This document shows, piece after piece, positions 49,301 to 57,454 of a DNA stretch of 64,000 nt. The stretch lies in the NCBI GenBank assembly GCA_904373265.1, contig CAJFEE010000002.1:62001-126000 (forward strand). Reading direction: 5' to 3'. The translations under genes and the position numbers were made by a program. Origin of the DNA: Candidatus Harrysmithiimonas galli. GTDB lineage: Bacteria; Bacillota; Bacilli; CAJFEE01. The notes under the pieces were generated by a model. The model made no database searches. It had not been told where the DNA came from and saw only the letters and a list, made by a program, of their open reading frames with translations. How positions within the stretch are numbered: the stretch's first letter is position 1; each line of letters begins with the position of its first letter.

Positions 49301-49768
49301 AATCCGTAATGCCTCGTATTTACCAATCAACAAATTCCAAGTATCTTCTAAAAATTCGATATCTAATTCATCTCTTTCCAATTCAATATAAAAATGTGAC
49401 GATACTCCATAACTTCCCAAAACGGTCTCTCTTCCTAATAAATATGCTTTTTGTATAGGTGTTAATGGAAAATATTTTTCAGTTACATCATATTTAGGAA
49501 GCGATATTTTAAAAAAGTTATTGGGTTGCATCATCTGCAATTCCTGTATCCGTGCCGCCAGCAATGCAATCGTAGGATAATCAAAAATATCCTGAAAATT
49601 TATCGTAACAGAAAATGTTTTCCTTATTTTCTGAAGTATTTTTACAGCAAGAATAGAATTTCCTCCCATAGCAAAAAAATTTTCATCTGTACTGGCAATT
49701 TCTATATTTAATTCCTGTTCAAATATTTCCTTTATATTCTCTTGTAGATGAACTAGACTTTTCTCCAT
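46376..49768 (-). CDS. NRPS: carrier-Cy-A-carrier
   Basis: 1130 residues. Carrier 1 with MGGNSILA (Ser about 35); Cy domain with DNLILDGSS at about 228 and SMLGS, TQTPQVWLDYQ; adenylation domain with FTSGSTGIPKG at about 685 and NENGKVDLKQ at about 1019; carrier 2 with CGGDSLRA at about 1076. The pocket residues (FDLSVYD, TIWNSVPT, LILLSGD, CLGGATEAAIW) fit the cysteine code. The extra N-terminal carrier in front of a Cy is the arrangement that needs loading in trans or a preceding Cy from another protein. The start overlaps the previous NRPS gene by 50 bases. Confidence 0.92.
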   Translation of the reverse strand: MEKSLVHLQENIKEIFEQELNIEIASTDENFFAMGGNSILAVKILQKIRKTFSVTINFQDIFDYPTIALLAARIQELQMMQPNNFFKISLPKYDVTEKYFPLTPIQKAYLLGRETVLGSYGVSSHFYIELERDELDIEFLEDTWNLLIGKYEALRIVMDKKTMSQYILEKSPKYRLEFYDFGAQEDKFLELRKQMETQVLDVERWPIFDIRISKSMQHNFCIHISFDNLILDGSSICLLLDEWEYLYNGNKFETVNAGKPFRDYVESLSLIKDTENYRVSEVFWREKIRTIVGKPELPILNKNITGEFFRMMEILPAEKWNHIKSLANAYGLTPSSILLTAFSEVLYRWCSEKKFTINVTVNKKGLYDTVYESVLGEFTDIVLVSIENGKEITFIDKCKAVQSEVVQNMNYSYFDGLEIQRIWTKENEVPLGNAFPIVFTSMLGSADSLSMPGKYTYGLTQTPQVWLDYQVREYKGELYFNWDVLKGKFHTCMIQHMFECYQQFLGSLDQKELWEKPMRSHIKILSETVPKTELDTTLLSENNLYEYFYNSYKKSPDNIAIIYDNSKYSYRDCKYAAKQLSVELLHSKRIGIFLEKGIKQVESVLAATMVGATYIPIDIHNPEKRVHTIIKEAEIDVLITSRRLLNQMENQFNTKCICVEEISQKINYRDVDYVRENQIAYIIFTSGSTGIPKGVVISNRAANNTILDINKRYSVGSNDRVLALSNIAFDLSVYDVFGMFEAGAAIVVPREEDVKNPRKWVELIHENFITIWNSVPTFMEMLCTYVEMNDVQIEKFATVRLILLSGDKINKDLPSRIHLIMPQARIVCLGGATEAAIWSNYYEPKEIDVDWPSIPYGYPLTNQKYYILNEDLLLCPEYVEGELYIAGAGLADGYLNHKDLTERKFLYNNELGERIYKTGDRGKLIHGCIWFLGRQDTQIKKRGYRIELGEIENVLQSIEYVKQAKVGYKDYKIYAFVCAKGTNSIDLEKLMASLKKKMPDYYLPDTICVVSEMPLNENGKVDLKQLWANVQKGENGRLEEEFLFTELEKSIGQIWKEVLKYKNKFLRNDDFFQCGGDSLRAVEVVSRINKNYPNVKLEMKDLFLNSTIKTLSTEIEQRLVESSLLDEGAI

Positions 49769-52700
49769 CTGCGTTTAACTCTCCTTTTAATTTGCTAATA
49801 TATCTTGCCAATTCTTGAATGTTAGGATGTTTGAATATATCATACGGAGATAGTTTTATACCAAATTGACTTTTTACTTTAGCTGCTATTCGCATAGCAG
49901 AAACAGAGTCTGCGCCCATAGCATAAAAATCATCTTTCAAATTTATTTCATTTTCCCAAAAAATCTCTTGACAAATAAGAACCAATTCCTTTTCAAACTT
50001 GGAACTCTCCAATTGTATATCCATTTTTTTTGGAACCAAGTATCGCTCTAATTCTTTACGATCTATTTTTCCGTTTCGATTTATCGGCATATTAAACAAT
50101 CGATATATATGAGTCGGAAGCATATCATTTGGAAGTTGCTTTGCCAACTCATCTCTAATATCCTTTTCTTTGATATTTGCACACTTAGTATAAAAAGCAG
50201 CAATCCTTTTTTGTCTTTTCTGAAATATAACTGCCGCACTACCTACTCCCTCAATAGAATTCATAACTTTCTCGATTCCATCTAATTCAATTCTTCTTCC
50301 ATTGATTTTAACTTGCCGATCTTTTCTTCCCAAAAACAGAATCTCCCCATTTTCAAGATACTTGCCGCAATCCCCAGAATTATAAACTCTGGTATCTTTA
50401 TATTGCATAAACTTTTCTTGACCATCCTGTCCTACATAACCAGGAGAAACGCCCTCTCCAGCAATATACATTACTCCCTCTTTTCCAATCGGACATAACT
50501 GCATATCTTTTCCTAAAATAAAATATTGCGTATTAGGGAAAGGTTTCCCATATGGAATCTTACCCTCTAGAATGTCTGCATAGGATACTTCATGATAAAT
50601 ATTCCATATTGTCGTTTCTGTCGGTCCGCCTACATTAAATACCCTACATTTCTGGTTTATTTCCTTAATTTTTTTAACAGTTGCAACTTGTAAATAATCG
50701 CCTCCTTGAATCACTACTTTTAAATTTTTAAGCACCTTTTTTAATTTGTCCTTTTCAACCAAAATAAGCATTTCCAAAAAAGCGGGTACGGAATTCCAGA
50801 CTGTAACTGCATATTTAGTCATCAAATCAACCCATATGTCCGGATTTTTATAATTCTTCTGATCAGGAATAACAATTGTTCCACCAATATAAGACATACC
50901 TAAAATATCAAATATGGACATATCATGGCTATAATTCGTTAAATTAAAAATCACATCATTTGCTGTTATACCAAAAATATTTGAAGACATTTGAATACAA
51001 TTTATAATTCCCTCTTTTTCTAATTTCACCGTTTTAGGAAAACCCGTTGTACCTGATGTATTTATCAATATCATAATTTCATTTCGTAATGGTTGTATAT
51101 ATTCTGTATCTTCACAATAATCACTAACTGTACTCCCCATTCGGAGAAGTTGCATACCAAATTTCTGTATGCAGTCTAATTCACTTGTCAAATCTGTGAT
51201 GAGCATCTTTATCCCTATATTCTTGATACAATATTCAATTGCTTCTTTAGGAAGCGCATAATCTAATGGAATAAAGGGAATATTCATGTAAGCTAAAGCT
51301 AACTCGCATGCAACTTGTATTGTACTTTTTGGCATATATATCCCTACAATATCACCAGTTTGTAATTTATATTTTTGTATAAATATTTTACCTATATTTT
51401 TGCAAAATCTTTCTAATTGTCCATAAGTAATTTTCGTATATTGATCTATAATGACAGGTTTATCCTTATAATCGGAAAAATTCATTCTTAACTTCTCATG
51501 GAATGAGCTTCCTTTTTCCTTTTCTATTATTTTATGAGTTCCTTCAATAATCTTCCTATCTGTTTCTATAAGTGGAATATCTGTCATTTCATGCAAAAAG
51601 CATTCATTATATCCAATACAATTTAATGTTTCAATAAAGTAATCTGCTATTTTTTCAGGAATCATACGTTCAAACATCTCATCTACATAGCTTAAAGTAA
51701 ATAGCACTCCTTTTGATGTTTTAGTCATTAGCCCTTCAAGCCATACCTGACTGGTATATGTTTTTGTACATATTTTTCTAAAATGTACATTTTGTTCCGG
51801 TTTACTGTTTAATGTACTTGTAAAAACAACAGGAGCAATTATTTCTTCTTTTCTAGTATGCCTTAATAATTTGGTTTGATCCGACCCCATAAAATACATT
51901 CCATACTCTCTTATTTCAAATAATTTTTCCTGATTGATTTTTATCTGTTCCATAAGACTGATTTCTTTATCATTATGAAAATCCAATAAAATAAAATTCG
52001 AACATAAACCAATCAAATGCTCTATTCCTTTTAGTTCTACTGGCCGCTGCATCACAGGAAGGTTAATAAGAAATTTCTCATTATACGAATATTTCCCTAT
52101 CACCTTACCAAAAATCGTTAATAATAAAGCAAAAACCGTTACACCATTTTCTTTTGCAATTTCACACAATTTCTTATACTGCTGGTCACTTATTTCTTTA
52201 GAAACGATTTTAACCATTGGATTTTTTATTTCTTCAGGAGCTCTTTTTAATGGTAATTGTGGTTTCATATCATACCCATCAAATCTTATACTCAAGGCTT
52301 CTTTTGCCTCTTTATATTGTTCTGTTTCTTTTATCTTTAATAAATATTCAGTGTATTCAGGGAATGTTATATGTTCTTCTACTTTTTGACCGTAGTAATA
52401 TCTTTCAAGTTGTCTTAGTATGATTTGATGGCTCTCTCCATCCGCAATTATCCCATCATGACATAAATGTACAATTGTCTTTATATCGTCCATCCGAACT
52501 ATTAAGAAACGTATAAGCGGTCCTTTTTTTATATCAAATTCTTTGCTAAACATTTCTTCAGACAATCTCTTAGTTATGACTTTTTTCTCTTTTTCTTCTA
52601 CATCTCTAAGATCTTTATATTCACACCAGAATTTTGCTTCTTCATTGATATACATTGTATCCTCATTTTCAATTCCTGCTCTAAGCATTTCCTGAGAGAA

Positions 52701-53090
52701 CACCAATTTTCTAATCGCAGCTTCAAGGCGAACTTCATCAATTTCTTCTCCCTCAAAGGCAAAATATGCATGCGACCCGAATCCGCCTAAAATCATTTCT
52801 TCTTTTCTGCCGAGCAAATATGCTTTTTGCAGATCAGTCATTTTAAACAAATTCCTGTTCTTTGGTTTCTCACTCTTTTCATTAAGTAAGTTATATAAGT
52901 CATTAAGATTACCATTCGAAAATAGTACCCGAATTGGAATTCTTAATCCATATACTTTTTTTATCTCAACTTGCAATCTTCCAAAAAACAAAGAGTCACC
53001 ACCATATTTTATAAAAGATTCACCCTCATCAATTTCTTCTCTATTTAATAAATACAAAATATTTCTTTTTAAATCTTTTTTATTTATCAT
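49719..53090 (-). CDS. NRPS: (aryl) carrier-Cy-A-carrier
   Basis: 1123 residues. The N-terminal carrier (YGGDSLFFGRL, Ser about 30) is the likely aryl carrier partner of the AMP ligase. Cy domain: HDGIIADGES at about 215 (DxxxxDxxS), YTSQVWLEG. Adenylation: INTSGTTGFPKT at about 680, NRNGKIDRKE at about 1005. Carrier 2: MGADSVSA at about 1058. The adenylation pocket differs from the other two modules (SHDMSIFD, TVWNSVPA, VVIQGGD, NVGGPTETTIW), giving roughly D-M-F-N-(I)-G-V-I-W, so cysteine is not certain. The start is taken as the ATG at 53090, directly after the upstream stop; a TTG at 53108 is possible. It matches the first part of PchE/HMWP2. Confidence 0.9.
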   Translation of the reverse strand: MINKKDLKRNILYLLNREEIDEGESFIKYGGDSLFFGRLQVEIKKVYGLRIPIRVLFSNGNLNDLYNLLNEKSEKPKNRNLFKMTDLQKAYLLGRKEEMILGGFGSHAYFAFEGEEIDEVRLEAAIRKLVFSQEMLRAGIENEDTMYINEEAKFWCEYKDLRDVEEKEKKVITKRLSEEMFSKEFDIKKGPLIRFLIVRMDDIKTIVHLCHDGIIADGESHQIILRQLERYYYGQKVEEHITFPEYTEYLLKIKETEQYKEAKEALSIRFDGYDMKPQLPLKRAPEEIKNPMVKIVSKEISDQQYKKLCEIAKENGVTVFALLLTIFGKVIGKYSYNEKFLINLPVMQRPVELKGIEHLIGLCSNFILLDFHNDKEISLMEQIKINQEKLFEIREYGMYFMGSDQTKLLRHTRKEEIIAPVVFTSTLNSKPEQNVHFRKICTKTYTSQVWLEGLMTKTSKGVLFTLSYVDEMFERMIPEKIADYFIETLNCIGYNECFLHEMTDIPLIETDRKIIEGTHKIIEKEKGSSFHEKLRMNFSDYKDKPVIIDQYTKITYGQLERFCKNIGKIFIQKYKLQTGDIVGIYMPKSTIQVACELALAYMNIPFIPLDYALPKEAIEYCIKNIGIKMLITDLTSELDCIQKFGMQLLRMGSTVSDYCEDTEYIQPLRNEIMILINTSGTTGFPKTVKLEKEGIINCIQMSSNIFGITANDVIFNLTNYSHDMSIFDILGMSYIGGTIVIPDQKNYKNPDIWVDLMTKYAVTVWNSVPAFLEMLILVEKDKLKKVLKNLKVVIQGGDYLQVATVKKIKEINQKCRVFNVGGPTETTIWNIYHEVSYADILEGKIPYGKPFPNTQYFILGKDMQLCPIGKEGVMYIAGEGVSPGYVGQDGQEKFMQYKDTRVYNSGDCGKYLENGEILFLGRKDRQVKINGRRIELDGIEKVMNSIEGVGSAAVIFQKRQKRIAAFYTKCANIKEKDIRDELAKQLPNDMLPTHIYRLFNMPINRNGKIDRKELERYLVPKKMDIQLESSKFEKELVLICQEIFWENEINLKDDFYAMGADSVSAMRIAAKVKSQFGIKLSPYDIFKHPNIQELARYISKLKGELNADGEKSSSSTREYKGNI

Positions 53091-53092
53091 AT

Positions 53093-54370
53093 TTATTTTT
53101 TTCTCCAATTCCCAATATCATTTAATTTTAAAATATATTTAATATATGTATTGAATATATTTGCAATTTCAACCTCATCCAATACCTCTTTCAAAATCAC
53201 CCATGTAAAAAATAATCCATCATCTTTCCGATAAACCTGTGCATCTAACCATACTCCTGGTGTTTGGGAAATTATATATACCAACTCTCCAATATTACTT
53301 GTAAATTCCGCTGTAACAATTGGCATATTCAAACTAGGTGAAAACACAAATGGTACTGGATATTTTTCGTTAGTTGATTTTTTTATAATGGTTTGAATTG
53401 ACAATCCATCTAGGCAGCAATGTGACCAATCTTTCCTATAAATCTCATACATTGAATCAAAAAACTTCTTAAAACACATATCCGTTTCAGATTCACATTT
53501 AAAAATAATACTCTTTGTAAAATCCCCCACTATATTCAAATTTCTTTGATTCCTTTCAGACAAAAGATAATTAACCAAAATTCTCTTCTTCCCTGTTTCT
53601 TGTAAAACCACATAACAAAGAACAATTAAGAGATACACCTCTACTGTAACACCCTGTTTTACTGCTAATTTAACAATTGAATCATATTCTTTATTCTCAA
53701 TTTCTGATTGAAAGCTTATATAATTATATTGAGATAATTCCTGGATATTCTTTTGCACTTTAAATGGAAATTCTATATAATCATTTCCCATCCGCTCTTG
53801 CCAATATCTTTTTGCTTTTAATACCTCATCCTGACAAATGATATTTTTTACTTCTATTTCTTCACCCGACTGATAAAATATACCTTTACCATCTCGTATT
53901 TTCATATACATATCCGCTAAGTCTTTTAATATCACTTGAAAACTATGTACATCACAAATTACCAAATCCAATTCAAATCCAATACGACAGATCTTATCTT
54001 GAGATTTTATTACATGCAGTTGACACGCGACTTCATTTTCAACATCCAGAATCTGATGAGAAATTTTCTGTCTTATATTCTTTCTTTCAAACTCACCAAT
54101 ATCCCACTCCTTATATGCCTTATAACATTGTATTTGCTTAAAATCACCAATATATAAAATTCCACAATCATCGCAACGTGCCCGCATCATTGGATGAATT
54201 TTGAACAACTCTGCCCATGCTGCTTTTAAACTTTTTTCTTCAATATCTTTTTTTGTTTGAAATTCCATGTATACATGGCATGGAACCCCCATATTTTCAG
54301 CAGTGTTTTTTCTTTCAATCATATATGCACATTGCAATGGAGTCATTAGTACCATTTTTTCCTCGTTCAT
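53093..54370 (-). CDS. Stand-alone heterocyclization (Cy) domain protein
   Basis: 425 residues, one condensation-superfamily domain and nothing else. It has the cyclization motif DLVICDVHS (DxxxxDxxS) at about 142 in place of HHxxxDG, and late Cy motifs FVFSPSLN and ISQTPGVWLDAQ. It should join a carrier-bound amino acid to the growing chain and close a thiazoline or oxazoline ring, acting in trans. It lies between the AMP ligase and the first NRPS. The start is the ATG at 54370 after GTGAGGTG; the upstream stop overlaps this site. Free Cy domains are rare compared with embedded ones. Confidence 0.88.
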   Translation of the reverse strand: MNEEKMVLMTPLQCAYMIERKNTAENMGVPCHVYMEFQTKKDIEEKSLKAAWAELFKIHPMMRARCDDCGILYIGDFKQIQCYKAYKEWDIGEFERKNIRQKISHQILDVENEVACQLHVIKSQDKICRIGFELDLVICDVHSFQVILKDLADMYMKIRDGKGIFYQSGEEIEVKNIICQDEVLKAKRYWQERMGNDYIEFPFKVQKNIQELSQYNYISFQSEIENKEYDSIVKLAVKQGVTVEVYLLIVLCYVVLQETGKKRILVNYLLSERNQRNLNIVGDFTKSIIFKCESETDMCFKKFFDSMYEIYRKDWSHCCLDGLSIQTIIKKSTNEKYPVPFVFSPSLNMPIVTAEFTSNIGELVYIISQTPGVWLDAQVYRKDDGLFFTWVILKEVLDEVEIANIFNTYIKYILKLNDIGNWRKK

Positions 54371-54378
54371 GTTACACC

Positions 54379-55914
54379 TCACAATAAGTCACATAATTTT
54401 TTCTTATCTATTTTCCCAACTGCTGTATAAGGAAATTGCTCTACAATTTTCAATGTATCTGGAAGTTTAAACGATGCCAGCCCTTCATCTGTTAAAAATT
54501 CCCGCATTTCATCTAATCCAATTTCTTTCCTACAAGTCACATACGCACAAATTCTGTTGCCTAAAATAGAATCTTCAACTCCTACAACTGCACAATCAAT
54601 AATATTCGGATTTATTTGAATTATTTCTTCAACTTCACTAGGCATAATCTTTTCTCCTGCTCGATTGATTTGCTCACGAACACGTCCCAAAATTTGGATA
54701 TTTCCACCATGAACTACTCTTGCCTTATCTCCTGTTAAATAAAATCCATCTTCATTAAAATAACCTTGCTGATCTGACAACAAATAGTAGTCCCGAATCG
54801 TGTATGGACCCTTCGTTATTAGCTCCCCTATTTCACCCTTTAAAACCTCATTTCCATTCTCATCTACAATTTTGATTTGATCCAATTCACTAATTGGTCT
54901 TCCTTGACAAGAAACTCTAATTTCATATGTGTCATCTGGAGAATTCATACAAATTAATCCTTCTGCGGTGCCAAATACTTGTATTAATTTTCCGTTTAAT
55001 ACTGCATCAACTTTTCTTGCTGTCTCCTCTTGCAGCATGGCACCACCAACTAAAATCATTTCTAAGGACGATAAATCATCACAATCATCTATATTTCTAT
55101 ACGCCATACACATTTTAAGGATAGATGGCACAAGCGCCATATATGTTACCTTTTCTTTCTCAATTAAAGAAAAAATTTCAATAGGTGCTGCATCCTGACA
55201 TATAACAACTGTGCCACCATTCATTAAAGTTCCTAAAAGTCCAGGATTTGCCAAAGCAAAATTATGTGCCATCGGTATAACAGCCAAAAAAATACTTTGA
55301 TCATTCACTTTACATCTCTGTGAAACTTTTTGTACATTGTATATATAGTCTCCATGGGTTCGGGGAATCAACTTGGGTATTCCTGTAGTACCTCCAGATA
55401 ATAAAAGCAATGCCACATCATCTGGATTTATTGGATGAATGGAATGTTGCCCTTTCTTACTGATACGCATTCTTACATCAATCGCTTGCGAAAAGAATGC
55501 TTTATCTAATTTGCCAAAGCAGATATGATTTTCCTCTATTAGTTTTTCAATATGCTTATTTTTTGTATCATAAATGTACATTTTAGGATGCACAGTTTTT
55601 AATATTCCTTCAATCTCTCGAGTCTTTTGTGCTGGCAATATCAAGATCGGAATGACTCCCATCGCAAGAAACGTCAAGATACACACAACGAACTCCGCAT
55701 GATTCTCCATTTGAACTGCTACTTTATCGCCCTTTGAAAGTCCAATTTTTTCTAATTTTTCCCAACAGTAATCTACCATTTTCCCTAATTCTTCATATGT
55801 TATTCTTCGGTTTCCATCCACTAAGGCTGTTTTACTTTCAAATGTTTCTGTCCAGTTTAAAATTTCTTTTGAAAAAACATACTCATTCCATTTTTCTTGT
55901 ATCAGTTCAATCAT
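54379..55914 (-). CDS. Aryl-acid AMP ligase (DhbE/YbtE-like)
   Basis: 511 residues. It adenylates an aromatic acid and loads it on an aryl carrier domain. Motifs: LSGGTTGIPKLIPRTH at about 175, MAHNFALANPG at about 217, FGTAEGLICM at about 316, TGDKARV and the catalytic lysine in AVGKIDKKK. Known ligases carry HNxxLSS (2,3-dihydroxybenzoate) or HNxxLxC (salicylate) in the second motif, as I recall; here it is HNFALAN, and Ile stands where dihydroxybenzoate enzymes have Val and salicylate enzymes Leu. The substrate may therefore differ from both. The start shares ATGA with the preceding stop. Confidence 0.88.
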   Translation of the reverse strand: MIELIQEKWNEYVFSKEILNWTETFESKTALVDGNRRITYEELGKMVDYCWEKLEKIGLSKGDKVAVQMENHAEFVVCILTFLAMGVIPILILPAQKTREIEGILKTVHPKMYIYDTKNKHIEKLIEENHICFGKLDKAFFSQAIDVRMRISKKGQHSIHPINPDDVALLLLSGGTTGIPKLIPRTHGDYIYNVQKVSQRCKVNDQSIFLAVIPMAHNFALANPGLLGTLMNGGTVVICQDAAPIEIFSLIEKEKVTYMALVPSILKMCMAYRNIDDCDDLSSLEMILVGGAMLQEETARKVDAVLNGKLIQVFGTAEGLICMNSPDDTYEIRVSCQGRPISELDQIKIVDENGNEVLKGEIGELITKGPYTIRDYYLLSDQQGYFNEDGFYLTGDKARVVHGGNIQILGRVREQINRAGEKIMPSEVEEIIQINPNIIDCAVVGVEDSILGNRICAYVTCRKEIGLDEMREFLTDEGLASFKLPDTLKIVEQFPYTAVGKIDKKKLCDLL

Positions 55915-56663
55915 GATTTTCTCCTTTTTACCTCATTTACTATCTGATTTATGCTTGATATAAGTTCCTTCTCATTATTGAGAAATGCGTAATGCCCCCC
56001 TCTAACCACTATCTTTCTAAACTGCTCTGTATACTGATTCCAGCCTAAAACATTTATTTCTTTTATTTTTGAATCATTTGGATCATACATTGCAATAATT
56101 GGACATTTAAATTTTTCTTTTGTAACCAAATAATTTGCATATAATCTAAAATCTTCACGAAGTATAGGGAAATAATATTCAATAAATTCAGGAATATACA
56201 AAATTTCTTTTTCAACTAAGTTTTCATTTATTAAATATTCCATAATAACGGCATCATCTGCATCACACATTACTTTTGCTTCTTCTGGTACAATTGCTGG
56301 TTGCTGTGAACTTGATACAATTAGAAATATTGGTTCCACCCCATAAACCTTCTTTGCTATCCTTGCAATTTCATAACCTAATATGGCTCCCGTACAATGA
56401 CCAAAAATGGCATACGGCTTTGTAAGTAATTCTGCATTCTCCGTTATAAAATCCATAGCTAATTTTGATACACTCTCAGGCATATTCTCTTTCCTTCGTG
56501 AATCTCTAAATGGCAATAAAATTGGACAAATTAAAATATTTTGTTCAAAATCACTTTGCCATTTTGCAAATAAACTCGCACTTGCTCCGGCATAGGGAAT
56601 ACACAATAACGATATTTCTTTATCATTTATTTCATCACTTCCAATAATCCATTTGTTTTTCAT
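55911..56663 (-). CDS. Type II thioesterase with Cys nucleophile
   Basis: 250 residues, same family as the second thioesterase in this operon: SLLCIPYAGASASLFAKWQ, LPFRDSRRKENMPES, then the elbow IFGHCTGAILGYE at about 89 with Cys in place of Ser, an acidic region MYDPNDSKI and the catalytic-His region RGGHYAFLN. Probable editing enzyme for the assembly line; the Cys may alter specificity towards thioesters. It overlaps the phosphopantetheinyl transferase gene by 29 bases and the AMP ligase by 4. Confidence 0.88.
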   Translation of the reverse strand: MKNKWIIGSDEINDKEISLLCIPYAGASASLFAKWQSDFEQNILICPILLPFRDSRRKENMPESVSKLAMDFITENAELLTKPYAIFGHCTGAILGYEIARIAKKVYGVEPIFLIVSSSQQPAIVPEEAKVMCDADDAVIMEYLINENLVEKEILYIPEFIEYYFPILREDFRLYANYLVTKEKFKCPIIAMYDPNDSKIKEINVLGWNQYTEQFRKIVVRGGHYAFLNNEKELISSINQIVNEVKRRKS

Positions 56664-57336
56664 TTTCTAAGCTTATCCTTTCCTGCATAACATTTAAATC
56701 AACAACTTTAAAATGCATTGTTTCTTTGGCACAGCTTGCAATAAAAATATTACCTATCCTTTTTGTCATAAACTTACATTGATAGGCCTCGAAATTTGTT
56801 AATATCTCAAATTGTGAAAAATCCAGACTATCCAATCTATCATTTAATCCGATTCCCACATATTTCAGGTAACTTTCTTTTAATGTCCAATACCATGTAA
56901 ATAATTCTTCTGGGTTATGATCATCACAAACTCTTCTAATTTCATTCTGACATAATGACATTTTTAAAATATCTTTAATTTCTTTAATACAATCTGAAAT
57001 ATCAACACCCACAGCATGATTTGAAAACGCACAACAGACAGCTTTTCTACAATTTGCAATATTAAAGTACTTTCTGGATAGAGTAGCAAAATACGGTTTA
57101 CCGAATCTTGTACACTTCAATTCATCTGATGTAATATTCAGTTTATTAATGATGCAAGCATATTGAAAAAGAGAATACGATAAAGTATATTGAATTTTAT
57201 CAATCCTATGACGATAACTGTTCACCTGTTTTCTCCTAAACAGTGGCAGATGTGAATAGAAAAAATGATATTGAGCAGCACTCATACTTTCCTCATTGAA
57301 TTCACATATATAAATTTCACCATTTATTTTCATTCT
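56635..57336 (-). CDS. 4'-phosphopantetheinyl transferase (Sfp type)
   Basis: 233 residues. It attaches the phosphopantetheine arm to the five carrier domains of this cluster. Sfp motifs: LKCTRFGKPYF, AVGVDISDCIKEI (metal-binding Asp, about 112) and WTLKESYLKYVGIGL (Lys/Glu pair, about 152). The ATG at 57336 is five bases after GGAGG and gives the family-typical MKINGEIYI; a longer reading from 57390 has a weaker site. First gene of the biosynthetic operon. Confidence 0.9.
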   Translation of the reverse strand, partial: RMKINGEIYICEFNEESMSAAQYHFFYSHLPLFRRKQVNSYRHRIDKIQYTLSYSLFQYACIINKLNITSDELKCTRFGKPYFATLSRKYFNIANCRKAVCCAFSNHAVGVDISDCIKEIKDILKMSLCQNEIRRVCDDHNPEELFTWYWTLKESYLKYVGIGLNDRLDSLDFSQFEILTNFEAYQCKFMTKRIGNIFIASCAKETMHFKVVDLNVMQERISLENEKQMDYWK

Positions 57337-57422
57337 TTCCTCCAGCAACACAGTTTCCATATCAATACGTACATAAATAAGAAAAAGCATTTTATCCTTA
57401 TCTTATAAATTTGCTGTTAAAA

Positions 57423-57437
57423 TCCATATGATTTTCA
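57423..57437. promoter_or_regulatory. Inverted repeat ahead of the biosynthetic operon
   Basis: On the minus strand ATATGA, three A residues, then TCATAT. It lies about 90 bp before the first gene. The length and 7-1-7 symmetry are like Fur-family boxes, but the sequence is not a good match to the Fur consensus. Candidate operator only. Confidence 0.3.
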
Positions 57438-57454
57438 TATTCATATCATTCTAA

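Noticed and set aside
30514-57336. Recent mobile-element origin of the metallophore cluster
   Set aside because: The only transposase remnant near it is a small IS1182 scrap at 29.5 kb; no integrase, attachment site, tRNA or conjugation gene is seen, and base composition does not differ by eye.
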